This document shows, piece after piece, positions 30,125-39,919 of a DNA stretch of 64,000 nt (position 1 is its first letter; every line of letters begins with the position of its first letter). The notes beneath the pieces are model-generated. The model had not been told where the DNA came from and did no database searches. It worked only from the letters and a program-made list of their open reading frames with translations. The stretch is taken from contig CACJQK010000002.1 of assembly GCA_902595515.1 (NCBI GenBank), positions 124,001-188,000 on the forward strand, given 5' to 3'. The stretch comes from an uncultured SAR116 cluster alpha proteobacterium (GTDB taxonomy: Bacteria > Pseudomonadota > Alphaproteobacteria > Puniceispirillales > Marisalimonadaceae). The position numbers were made by a program, and so were the translations under genes.

Positions 30125-30969
30125 TATTTAACCTTTAATTCTTTTAATATATTCTCTAAACCTCTTTTCCATTTAGGTTGATTTATACAAAATGTTTGTT
30201 TGATTGTATCACAATCTAATCTGGAATTTAAAGGACGTTTGGCATTCATTGGAAAATCTGATGTATATATATATTCTACTTTAGTATCTTTGCCCGCTTG
30301 ATTAAATATTTCAGAGGCCAGTTCAGCCCAAGACACGTTAGGTGTTCCACTATAGTGGTATATTCCGGATTTAATAGGATCTGATCTTAATTCGCTCGCA
30401 ATTTGCAAGCAAACTTGAGCTATATCTCTAGCATATGTTGGTCCACCAATTTGATCTGATACAACCTTAATTTTATCTCGAGTTTCAGATAAACGAAGCA
30501 TGGTTTTGACAAAATTACTACGATGGGAAGAAATTATCCAAGAAGTTCTTATAATTGCGTAAGTAGCACCGCTGTTACGAATACTAATTTCTCCTGATAA
30601 TTTACTTCTACCATATGCATTTTGCGGTGTTGTAAGATCCTGAACTCTCCAAGGTATATCCCCTCTGCCATCAAAGACATAATCTGTTGAGATATGTATA
30701 AATGGAATATTCAATTTGCTACATGCTATAGCCATTGCCTTTGGAGCATCACTATTAATGATAGTTGCTAGAGCTTCATTTTCTTCTGCTTTATCTACGT
30801 TTGTATATGCAGCTGCATTAATAACAGCCTCAGGTTTATAATTAAGAATTGCGATAAGACAACTACTAGGATTACTCAGATCTACTTGATTACGTTCTAA
30901 AGTAATTATATTTTCACGGAACTGCAGTTCTTTTGCTACCTGACCTGTCTTACCAAATACAAGTATCAT
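30124..30969 (-). CDS. rmlD: dTDP-4-dehydrorhamnose reductase
   Basis: GKTGQVAKEL, STDYVFDG, YGRSKLSGE; within rmlCBDA. Confidence 0.93.
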   Translation of the reverse strand: MILVFGKTGQVAKELQFRENIITLERNQVDLSNPSSCLIAILNYKPEAVINAAAYTNVDKAEENEALATIINSDAPKAMAIACSKLNIPFIHISTDYVFDGRGDIPWRVQDLTTPQNAYGRSKLSGEISIRNSGATYAIIRTSWIISSHRSNFVKTMLRLSETRDKIKVVSDQIGGPTYARDIAQVCLQIASELRSDPIKSGIYHYSGTPNVSWAELASEIFNQAGKDTKVEYIYTSDFPMNAKRPLNSRLDCDTIKQTFCINQPKWKRGLENILKELKVK

Positions 30970-32015
30970 GATTTTAAACCTAATCTTTTGCCTAACTTAG
31001 ATTGTTTTAAAAGTGGTTGCCACCAATCTTTATTTTCTAAATACCATTTAACGGTTTTTTTTAAACCTTCTTCAAGTGTTACAGACGGACGCCAACCCAA
31101 TTCTTGATATATTCGATTAGGATTTATAGCGTAGCGTTCATCATGCCCTGGACGATCATTTACAAAAGTTATAAGATCAGCATAAGTACCTTTTTTACAA
31201 GGATGAAGCTTATCTAATATCATACAAATCTTTTTTACTAATTCTAGATTTGAACATTCATTTTCACTACCAATATTATAACTTCTTCCTATTTTACCCT
31301 TTTCTAGTATTAATAAAAGTGCATTTGCGTGGTCATTAACATATAGCCAATCTCGTATATTTTCACCAGTTCCGTATATAGAAATTTTTTTTCCAGCTAT
31401 TGCATTTAAAATTACTAAAGGGACCAATTTTTCAGGGAAATGATAAGGACCATAATTATTTGAACAGTTTGTTACAATTACAGGTAAATTGTAGGTATTA
31501 TACCAAGCTCTTACCAAATGATCTGAACTTGCTTTTGAAGCAGAGTAAGGACTACGAGGATTATAGGGTGTATTTTCAGTAAATTTAATATTATTATTAT
31601 AAGAAAGACTTCCATAAACCTCATCTGTGCTTACATGAACAAACCTATACCTATTACTATAACCTTTCGATTTCCAATAGCTTCGCATAGCCTCTAGCAT
31701 ATTGAATGTTCCATTTACATTAGTTGATATAAATTCTGCAGGAGAATCAATAGAACGATCTACATGCGTTTCCGCTGCTAAATGTATTACACCGTCTGGA
31801 GAATGTTTAGTAAAAATATCGTTTAAACCTTTTTTAATTCTAATATCACATTCTTCAAATTTATATTTAGAAGTGTTTGCCACTTTAGCAACATTTTCTG
31901 AACAACCAGCATAAGTAAGAGCATCAACATTTATAACTTGATGCCCACGCTCAATAGCAAGTCGTACAACAGCAGAACCTATAAATCCCATTCCCCCTGT
32001 TATAAGTAACTTCAT
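30966..32015 (-). CDS. rmlB: dTDP-glucose 4,6-dehydratase
   Basis: ITGGMGFIGSAVVR, HLAAETHVDRSID, STDEVYGSL, YSASKASSDHLVRA. Confidence 0.95.
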   Translation of the reverse strand: MKLLITGGMGFIGSAVVRLAIERGHQVINVDALTYAGCSENVAKVANTSKYKFEECDIRIKKGLNDIFTKHSPDGVIHLAAETHVDRSIDSPAEFISTNVNGTFNMLEAMRSYWKSKGYSNRYRFVHVSTDEVYGSLSYNNNIKFTENTPYNPRSPYSASKASSDHLVRAWYNTYNLPVIVTNCSNNYGPYHFPEKLVPLVILNAIAGKKISIYGTGENIRDWLYVNDHANALLLILEKGKIGRSYNIGSENECSNLELVKKICMILDKLHPCKKGTYADLITFVNDRPGHDERYAINPNRIYQELGWRPSVTLEEGLKKTVKWYLENKDWWQPLLKQSKLGKRLGLKS

Positions 32016-32557
32016 GAGTTTTCCTTGTATATAAATGGACTGTTAAGTTCTCTTAATAAAGGTGCATGTTTGTCTTTCTTACCAATAATTGGTTGTGTAT
32101 TTAAGGGCCATTTTATATTTATATCAGGATCATTCCACACAATAGATAATTCTTTTTTTTGATTGTAATAATTAGAACATTTGTAAACTATCTCAGAATT
32201 ATCCTCTAAAGTGACAAAACCATGAGCAAAACCAATTGGTATATATATTTGGTGTCCATTTTTTTCGGTAAGATGATATCCTTTCCAGTTTCCATAATTT
32301 GGACTTCCTTTACGAATATCTACTACAACATCAAAAATAGCACCTTTTCCACATCTAACTAATTTAGCTTGTGCAAATGGAGGTGCTTGAAAATGAAGAC
32401 CTCGCAAAGTTCCAGCGTGTTTCGATAAGGAATGATTATCCTGAACAAATTCATCGTGAATACCGATTTCTATGTATTTTTTTCGAGTATATATCTCTGC
32501 AAAAAAACCTCGATTGTCGACATGTCGAGTAGGCACAATAAGTTGTAATTTATTCAA
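32012..32557 (-). CDS. rmlC: dTDP-4-dehydrorhamnose 3,5-epimerase
   Basis: DNRGFFAEIY, QDNHSLSKHAGTLRGLHFQ, IPIGFAHGFVTLED. Confidence 0.95.
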   Translation of the reverse strand: MNKLQLIVPTRHVDNRGFFAEIYTRKKYIEIGIHDEFVQDNHSLSKHAGTLRGLHFQAPPFAQAKLVRCGKGAIFDVVVDIRKGSPNYGNWKGYHLTEKNGHQIYIPIGFAHGFVTLEDNSEIVYKCSNYYNQKKELSIVWNDPDINIKWPLNTQPIIGKKDKHAPLLRELNSPFIYKENS

Positions 32558-32775
32558 ATTTTATATCCTGTTGATAATTTTGTAAATCAATTTGAAAACT
32601 TCTAAATAAAATTATCGATTCTCGTAATAGTAATTTTTTAAACAGTAATATCAATCAGTTTGTCTATAATTAAACAATAATTAGTTATATTAAGAATAAA
32701 GTTAGCATTAAATAAATTAAGTAAAAATTCTCATAATAAAAAATTCATTTTAAGTTTTACCTAATTCAATTTTGT

Positions 32776-33450
32776 TTATCTTATCTTTTCCCAACTAAAT
32801 GCAAATTTTAGGGTCAAGCATTTCAAATGAAAACTTCTTAATAAATAATATTTAATTCTATTTTTTATAATACCATTTCTTTTTAAACGACAAGAGGCAA
32901 CTTCGTTTCTGTCTTCAAGCAAAATTTGTGATAGGTATACTTCAATAATATTATTTTTTTTTAATCTATATTTTAAATAAGGGTCATTATATCCATATGA
33001 GCCTCTAAAAAATTCATTATACCCTCCTGAAGCCCAAAATTCTGTTTTATTTAACAATAACGTACCCGCAGTTGGTTTTCCTGCTTTAAGCCCATTTCTT
33101 CCGAAAGAATAAAATTGATTTTTGAAAAGTTTTAAATTTTTTAGTTGTATCAGTGCGCCATAATCAAAGACTAAGTCACAATCAAGATGGACAAACCATT
33201 CTGTTTTAGAGACAAGAGCAGCTAAATTTCTTGCCCCAGGTATATTCCAAGGATAATCTTGACTAATTCTGTATATTGAAACATCTTTAGGTATTTTTGG
33301 TAAAAAAGTTTCTATCGGAAATTTACTAGAACCATCATCAATAATAGTATAATTAAAACCTTCATTAATTGCTAAGTGCATCTCTTCATAATGATAACTT
33401 AAAGCTTCAGGTTCATCATAATAAAGTAAACAAATAGTAATATCAGACAT
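32776..33450 (-). CDS. Glycosyltransferase family 2-like (galactosyltransferase C-terminal motif)
   Basis: PGARNLAALVSKTEWFVHLDCDLVF, GGYNEFFRGSYGYNDPYLKYRL. Confidence 0.7.
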   Translation of the reverse strand: MSDITICLLYYDEPEALSYHYEEMHLAINEGFNYTIIDDGSSKFPIETFLPKIPKDVSIYRISQDYPWNIPGARNLAALVSKTEWFVHLDCDLVFDYGALIQLKNLKLFKNQFYSFGRNGLKAGKPTAGTLLLNKTEFWASGGYNEFFRGSYGYNDPYLKYRLKKNNIIEVYLSQILLEDRNEVASCRLKRNGIIKNRIKYYLLRSFHLKCLTLKFAFSWEKIR

Positions 33451-33471
33451 TTTTATAAATTTTACAATATA

Positions 33472-34473
33472 TCAAAAGTTTAGTTCTTTGGCCAATAAAT
33501 TAATTCTATGACTCCAAGTATGATTAGAATGAGCATACCTAACAACCTCTTTGGAGTAAGGATCTTGTTTTTCAAGTATTCTTAATTTTAACTCATCAGA
33601 ATTATTTACAATACAAACATTATTTTTAAGACCAGTAATTTTTTCCAATTCTTGATTTGGGAATGTAATAGGTGTAGAACCTGACGCCATACTTTCAAAG
33701 AACCTTGGAGTAATTAAGCCACAAGAAGTTGTACATAGGGTAAATTTAGATTGTGCTAAAATCTTATAGTAATCAGTTGTCTCCAGTCTCTTATAATTAT
33801 TTAAAAAATTTCTTAACCTTTTGCCAGGTGCATTGCTATTCCAAAAAATTTTTGCAGGAGTTTTGTTTTTTATTTTTATTCCATTAAATGTATAAAAAAG
33901 CTTTTTCATCGTGTCAGTTCTATATTTTTGTTGTTCATCATACCATGTTGGATTTTCTATAACTCCAGAAAAACATAAGTCCAATTTTTTCGATAATTTA
34001 TTATTTTTTTTAAAAACTTCTGGATCAAACCCAAAGGGAATAAAAATCACTTTTGGATTATAGTCTGTTAGTTTAATTTTACCAACATCACCTAAATGAG
34101 AAATCAATATTTTAATTTTAAAATGCTTAAAAAATTCTAATTTATCTTTTAACCTCGCATATTCTTTTTGGACAAAGGCAACTTTATCAGTTTTTACTTT
34201 ATGCAAAAATTCTAACCCAAAAGGTATAATGTTTTCAGTAGGATCGTCGCCTAGCAAATTGTGTCCAAGTAAAACTAGATCAAAACAATTTGCTTGATCA
34301 ATTAGATCATTTTGATATTTTTTTGTAATCAGTTCACCATATGGCGTTCCATAGGATGACTGAAGAACCTTAACTGTTACATCAATTTTCCGACATAAAT
34401 AATTAATTATATCAGATTGATAATTTGCACTTTGATATGCTGAGTAAGGTCGAGTAAAATATATTATTTTCAT
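33472..34473 (-). CDS. Glycosyltransferase (GT-B, CgeB-like)
   Basis: FIPFGFDPEVFKK, KFTLCTTSCGLITPRFFESMASGSTPITF. Confidence 0.72.
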   Translation of the reverse strand: MKIIYFTRPYSAYQSANYQSDIINYLCRKIDVTVKVLQSSYGTPYGELITKKYQNDLIDQANCFDLVLLGHNLLGDDPTENIIPFGLEFLHKVKTDKVAFVQKEYARLKDKLEFFKHFKIKILISHLGDVGKIKLTDYNPKVIFIPFGFDPEVFKKNNKLSKKLDLCFSGVIENPTWYDEQQKYRTDTMKKLFYTFNGIKIKNKTPAKIFWNSNAPGKRLRNFLNNYKRLETTDYYKILAQSKFTLCTTSCGLITPRFFESMASGSTPITFPNQELEKITGLKNNVCIVNNSDELKLRILEKQDPYSKEVVRYAHSNHTWSHRINLLAKELNF

Positions 34474-34608
34474 CTAATTCATCCTAATCAAATATATAAA
34501 TAATATTTATCTGAATTTAGTACCATAATTAAAAAATTAAATAAAAAGTCATAAATAGGAAATATTATTTAAGTGATAAAAACACTGGTTTATCTTATAA
34601 ATAGTAGC

Positions 34609-35223
34609 TTACCAAGGGTTTTTAATGTCCGTTAAATTAAAGCTTTTAAATTCTTTACTACTTATTAATCCTGTTACATTTATGGTAGCAGTTATTTTTG
34701 TACCACAATTTGTACCACAATGGCCTGCATTTGGATGCCAGGTAATTCCTGTGCCTGCTTCCCAAGATGTTAACCATTCTTTTTCAACGCTAAAAGCGTG
34801 ACCATTTTGGTGCTGTAAAGGAAAATACATAAATCTTATTGGTAAATATTCACTTTCATCATATTCAGGACAAGAAGATCGAAACTTAAAATATGTATCA
34901 ACATGCCAACCAATCATGTTTCCTGGTGTTTTTACAATAATGCTAGCTTTGGGGTTTTTAAGCCCTGTCCATTCTTTTAATGGTTCAAAAAAATCATTTT
35001 CAGAACAATGAATTTGTACAAAATCGTTTTGTTTTCCTTGATAGCCATTTTTAAGAGCAGCTTCTTGCTGCTTTTGAACTATAGGATCTTTTGATTCATT
35101 TTTACTTATAAAAGTATTTTTTAAGTTCGCATTTTTCTGACTTAGGTTAATAAGTTCATCTACTTTTAATTTATTAAACTTAAAATTTGGAAGACGATGT
35201 ATAAATTTAGACATTAGACTCAA
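34609..35223 (-). CDS. Putative 2OG-Fe(II) oxygenase-like protein
   Basis: GWHVDTYF (HxD) and distal ITWHPNAGHCGTNCGTKITATINVTG; 4-nt overlap with upstream PLP-fold gene. Confidence 0.5.
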   Translation of the reverse strand: MSLMSKFIHRLPNFKFNKLKVDELINLSQKNANLKNTFISKNESKDPIVQKQQEAALKNGYQGKQNDFVQIHCSENDFFEPLKEWTGLKNPKASIIVKTPGNMIGWHVDTYFKFRSSCPEYDESEYLPIRFMYFPLQHQNGHAFSVEKEWLTSWEAGTGITWHPNAGHCGTNCGTKITATINVTGLISSKEFKSFNLTDIKNPW

Positions 35224-36095
35224 CTATTTAAAATGTTTGACAAACAAACTCGATTTACCCCAGCTCTTTCAAATGCAGAAAATTCATCACCACCAAGCCC
35301 AAAAATAACACAATCTGAAGGTGTGAGACCTAATTTTTTGCAAATTTCGTGTTGTTTATCTTTAAACTCTATATACGGAAAGTTCAAAGAAAATTTTTGG
35401 AGTACCTCTGTTCCTATAAGAACACCTAAATTGTTACGCATGCCTATAAAATTGGCTGCTCCAACTGGATCATCAACATACTTTCTTTGAAGACGAAGAC
35501 CAATTCGAATTCTTTCTAGTCCTTTGGAAAATTTACTAAGGCTGAAAACTAATTCTTCCACACAATCATAATTATTTAATCTACTAATATTTTTTACTAA
35601 TGGTAGATATGCCATATCAAGTAATACTGGCACATTTAATTTTGTACAATCATCTAACAAGTCAGATATATTTGTGTTAACACTTCCATTTTTAGAAAAT
35701 GGAAGTGATACAACTAAACAATCGCCCATTTTTATCGGTTCATTCTCGCTTATCTTTACAGCACCACCTAAAGCAGGTAAACGCCATATAATTTCGTGAT
35801 ACATAAAATCACCTTCTAAGACTCTAAGACGTTTATTACTGTGCCTCAAAAAAAATGCCTCAAAAGCATGAATGGCACCATTGATAAAAGCAGGAACTTT
35901 GAAGGTTTCTTTTATATCCAAATAAAAATCAAATTCAGATAATCTATCACTCCAAATTTTATAGTAATCATCTATTGAAACGTCACTACTAAGAGATAAC
36001 CCTTTTGCTTTATCAAGTGCGCTAGATATTACTTTAGTAACTTCATTTATTTCAATTGGATGTGCGTTTTTATCTAATTTTGAGATAATTGACAT
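35220..36095 (-). CDS. Putative short PLP-dependent aminotransferase-fold protein
   Basis: VLLDMAYLPL and FSLSKFSKGLERIRIGLRL resemble class I/II aminotransferase Asp/Tyr and Schiff-base Lys motifs; only 291 aa. Confidence 0.5.
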   Translation of the reverse strand: MSIISKLDKNAHPIEINEVTKVISSALDKAKGLSLSSDVSIDDYYKIWSDRLSEFDFYLDIKETFKVPAFINGAIHAFEAFFLRHSNKRLRVLEGDFMYHEIIWRLPALGGAVKISENEPIKMGDCLVVSLPFSKNGSVNTNISDLLDDCTKLNVPVLLDMAYLPLVKNISRLNNYDCVEELVFSLSKFSKGLERIRIGLRLQRKYVDDPVGAANFIGMRNNLGVLIGTEVLQKFSLNFPYIEFKDKQHEICKKLGLTPSDCVIFGLGGDEFSAFERAGVNRVCLSNILNS

Positions 36096-36314
36096 TATAA
36101 ATCCTATTCATTTTGTATCATTATTATAATTTATGTTATGTGTCAATGTAACAGAGTACTATATTTTTGTTGTGAAATTATATAGTTGCCATCATCAACT
36201 AAATTCAAAATTTTTTCGTATTTCTAACACCTTTTATTAATTGTTAAGACTGTTTAAATATATGAAATTAACGCTCACTGAATTGTTAATAGTACAAAAA
36301 TGAGCTCATTTTTT

Positions 36315-36857
36315 TTAGATTATACTGACCAATAATTTTTTATGAAAATTTCTCATAAAAAATTTTAAACGGGCATCACCTCTTAAAATTTTAGAAATAT
36401 TTGAGTAAATAAAATTTTTATTTCTTTTAACTATTTTCCAATTATCTAAGCCATCATCAACACCAATAAGTTGATTACAAACCAAATCTTTTAATATATT
36501 TTTGAGTAATTGACAGTTTCCTATTTTAATAAAAAATTTTCGACTAAAATTCCAACTATTGTAATAATTTTTCTTTAATCTTGTACGTACAATAGCAATA
36601 TCACATGAAAAGTTTATTTTTTCTTTTCTCATATCATGAAATTCTAATGCTCCTTTTTTTAAAAATTTCAACTTTTCAAAAATAGATAAGGTTATGTTAA
36701 CAGTTTCTTCATTAACATGATCATTTGCAACATATAAAAGAATTGAATGCGGTTTATACAAACTATTTTTTGAAATTTTTTTTATTGTGGCAGCAGCAAA
36801 TAAAATCTGTAAAACACTGGTAATTTCAACTGAATATGAGTAGTGAAATTTTGTCAT
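36315..36857 (-). CDS. Hypothetical protein, possibly truncated glycosyltransferase-like
   Basis: 180 aa; only weak IGVDDGLDNW motif; Lys/Asn/Ile-rich C-terminus. Confidence 0.35.
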   Translation of the reverse strand: MTKFHYSYSVEITSVLQILFAAATIKKISKNSLYKPHSILLYVANDHVNEETVNITLSIFEKLKFLKKGALEFHDMRKEKINFSCDIAIVRTRLKKNYYNSWNFSRKFFIKIGNCQLLKNILKDLVCNQLIGVDDGLDNWKIVKRNKNFIYSNISKILRGDARLKFFMRNFHKKLLVSII

Positions 36858-36937
36858 ATAAACAACCTAAGATATTAACAATTGCCAAATTTTATATTTG
36901 TTGAAGTTGCATTACGATAATTTTTTGCATTTAGTTA

Positions 36938-36978
<41 letters not shown>

Positions 36979-37202
36979 CGAATATCATTATTATACGTGA
37001 ATGTACATTTTTTTTTACTTCAAACCAAAGTAAGTTTCGAGAATTAAACCTTGCGAACAAACTGTTCTATTTGAAGTTCTGACTTTATTCATTCTTAACA
37101 GTAGAGTTTTAGTGAATTTATAGAACGACAAGACAATTCCTCAAAATAATTTATATATAATTTTTTAGATACAAAATTTTTTGAAAATATTATTAAAAAA
37201 TT

Positions 37203-37985
37203 TTATTTATAATCAGTTTTTGTGACAATAAAAATTATTGATTGTGATTTCACATTTAACATTGGAATTTTTGAAAACAGGTATCTATCACTTAAGAAAT
37301 ATAACTTTTTAAAAAAGTTATACTTAGAATATTTTGATACTATTCCCTTAAAATAATCATTTAAAAAATAAAACAATGTTTGTCCATTGAAAACTTTTTT
37401 GATGTTCAATTTATTTTGTTTTAAGACATCTTTAATTTTTGACCTTGTGGTTGTTTCAATTGCATATTCTGGTAATTTGTTTGGTGAAGATGTTTGCCAC
37501 ACATCAAACATCAAAATACCATTTTTTTTTAACAGTTTTGATAAATTATTAATTGCAATTTCAATATTATTTGTAAATGAAACCTGATGTCCTAAACTGA
37601 TTATAAAATCATATTTGTTTTTTGATATTTCGTCAGGCAAATCTTTATGCAGTTCAACAACATAATAATTTAATGAGTTTGGACCTTTATAAATTTGTTT
37701 TTTATGGATATCACTTTGATCAAAAAAAAGATTATGTTTTTCTAATTTTTTTGATATTCTTCCAGTATAACTTCCAACTTCTAAAATTTTAGCTTCTTTG
37801 TTTAGTTTTTTAACTTGATTATTTATAAAACTCTCATCAAAAAAGTTATCAAAAATAGATTTTCCACTCAAATATTTGTTATCATATGAATTAATATGTG
37901 ATGTTTCTTTATAATATTTGTTGGCTAAATTCAAATTTAAATCATCTTTCAAATAAGGCCCGAATAAATAAATCAAATTTTTCAA
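37203..37985 (-). CDS. Class I SAM-dependent methyltransferase
   Basis: KILEVGSYTGRISKKLEKH, YDFIISLGHQVSFTNN, LLKKNGILMFDVW. Confidence 0.72.
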   Translation of the reverse strand: MKNLIYLFGPYLKDDLNLNLANKYYKETSHINSYDNKYLSGKSIFDNFFDESFINNQVKKLNKEAKILEVGSYTGRISKKLEKHNLFFDQSDIHKKQIYKGPNSLNYYVVELHKDLPDEISKNKYDFIISLGHQVSFTNNIEIAINNLSKLLKKNGILMFDVWQTSSPNKLPEYAIETTTRSKIKDVLKQNKLNIKKVFNGQTLFYFLNDYFKGIVSKYSKYNFFKKLYFLSDRYLFSKIPMLNVKSQSIIFIVTKTDYK

Positions 37986-38739
37986 AAGTATAATCTATTT
38001 TTAAACTATTATTATTTTTAGATAAAATTATCATTCCAGCTTGTCTAATACGAAGGTTTCTTTGGCTTGGATTTTCAAACAATCCTGGCACTATTACATT
38101 ACCATGTGCTGTAATAATAGTATTTTTATTTTCTTCGATATCAATTGATGAAAAAAAATCTCTTAGATCATTAAATCTCTTTTTTTGAGTTTCAGAGTAT
38201 ACTCCAGTGTGCAATAAATTGTTATCTATTTTGTCATAATAACCAAACATTATTTCAGCTGTTTGACGTGCTCTACAACTTGGACTAGTGAAAATTTTTC
38301 CAACAGGGAGCCTTATTTCTTTAAGCAACTCACCCATACCTTTAGCTTGGATCTTACCATCATCAGTTAAACAGACTGCTGTAGAAAAATAGTCATTTTC
38401 AGCATATCTTGTTCCGTTAACACCATTTTCATGAATTTCTGCTTCTAACAAGTCAAATATACCGGTACTTGGAAAGTCAGACCTTCTTTTAGCATGACGA
38501 ATATAAATAATATATCCTCCGCTAAGTAATTTTTTTGCCCATTTTTTATCCTCTAAGTTACCAGTAAAATGTGAACTGCTGAGTTTAACTTTTTTCTCAG
38601 AATTTATTTTAGTTTTTATGAATTTTTTAAATGCATCATTTGTAAAAATATTAAAACCAAAATTTAATATCATAATAAATAGAATTGAGAATATCAAAGA
38701 CATATAAACAAAAGTTTTATTTCGATTAAAAAAATTCAA
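37942..38739 (-). CDS. Membrane-anchored histidine phosphatase family protein (Ais-like)
   Basis: N-terminal TM; IYIRHAKRRSDF, TSPSCRARQTAEIM, TAHGNVIVPG. Confidence 0.75.
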   Translation of the reverse strand: MNFFNRNKTFVYMSLIFSILFIMILNFGFNIFTNDAFKKFIKTKINSEKKVKLSSSHFTGNLEDKKWAKKLLSGGYIIYIRHAKRRSDFPSTGIFDLLEAEIHENGVNGTRYAENDYFSTAVCLTDDGKIQAKGMGELLKEIRLPVGKIFTSPSCRARQTAEIMFGYYDKIDNNLLHTGVYSETQKKRFNDLRDFFSSIDIEENKNTIITAHGNVIVPGLFENPSQRNLRIRQAGMIILSKNNNSLKIDYTFEKFDLFIRALFER

Positions 38740-38951
38740 TTGACTACTACCTCAGAAATATACAAGTAGAAACAATAGTTTCATTTTAAAAATATTACAA
38801 CATTGTTTTTGTTATTAATTATTATAAATAATTTTAAATACAATTTAGGAGTAGAGAATTAGATTAATTAAATAATTATAACATGCCTGCTTATTAATAA
38901 TATAAAGCTCTATATTTATTGTACTAAAGTTTTAATTTAAAAAGTATATTA

Positions 38952-39824
38952 TTAGATTTTTTGTGATACAACATATGAACGATCATCAAATGAGTTAATT
39001 ATAAACTTTGAGTAGTTGAATTGAGCACAAATAGTGTCGACCGCTCTAACAATTTCAGGAAATTTTATTGTATTATAATCGTCAAAAATTATGATATCAC
39101 CTTTTTTTTGATAATCTTTTATTGCTTTAAACTCAAACATGACGTCATTAAAAGTATGTGCACCATCTAAAAATGCAAAATGAATTCTTGATCTACATAT
39201 TTTTGGTAATTCGATTTGTGAATAACCCTCAACAAAAGTAATGTAACGTTCCATCAAATCATTCCAAGGCTTGAGTAATTGTTCTCTAGTTTGCGGACCT
39301 ATAATGTGATCAGCAATACAGTTCCAAATCATTCTTCTACGATGTGGCAACACATCAAATGTAATTATGCTTCCCTCAATATTGCTATCTTGCAAAGCTT
39401 TAGCCATACATAAGGAAGAAAAACCACGCGCAGTACCAGTTTCAATAATTGATATATTTGTTAACTTATTCTGTTTATTTAAATAATTTCTTAACTCTGA
39501 GTATAATACTCTTCCATGCGCATAATTTAACTCGCTTCCCTTAATTACAATTTGTGTTTGCAAAGCAAGTTTTTGAAGCCAAATCCTGTCAATTTTAAAT
39601 CCTTTTTTAGTTTCAAACCTGTCAACATCTTTACAATTTTTGTTTTTGGCTTTATCAGATAATTTTATGTAATCATCAAGTGTGCCAATCTTATTTTTGG
39701 AAATTGGATTATAGTGCCATTTTTTATTTGCTATTTTATATGCTGCTTTTAGAGCAATTGGTCCTTTATAATTATTAAAAACATTTATAAAATAAATAAG
39801 TTTATAATAAATTGTTCTCAACAT
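38952..39824 (-). CDS. Class I SAM methyltransferase (CmcI/Methyltransf_24-like)
   Basis: ISIIETGTARGFSSLCMAKAL, IHFAFLDGAHTFNDVMFEF, GDIIIFDDYN. Confidence 0.7.
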   Translation of the reverse strand: MLRTIYYKLIYFINVFNNYKGPIALKAAYKIANKKWHYNPISKNKIGTLDDYIKLSDKAKNKNCKDVDRFETKKGFKIDRIWLQKLALQTQIVIKGSELNYAHGRVLYSELRNYLNKQNKLTNISIIETGTARGFSSLCMAKALQDSNIEGSIITFDVLPHRRRMIWNCIADHIIGPQTREQLLKPWNDLMERYITFVEGYSQIELPKICRSRIHFAFLDGAHTFNDVMFEFKAIKDYQKKGDIIIFDDYNTIKFPEIVRAVDTICAQFNYSKFIINSFDDRSYVVSQKI

Positions 39825-39919
39825 ATTAAATCCAAATAGTTTTCTATTATAATTTAAATTTTATAAGTAAACAGGAGATATGAATATTCAACCTGTTAAA
39901 ATTAATCAACAAATAATTA

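Noticed and set aside
32558-32775. Possible gene remnant between rmlC and a glycosyltransferase
   Set aside because: AT-rich with frequent stops in the frames inspected; no motif.
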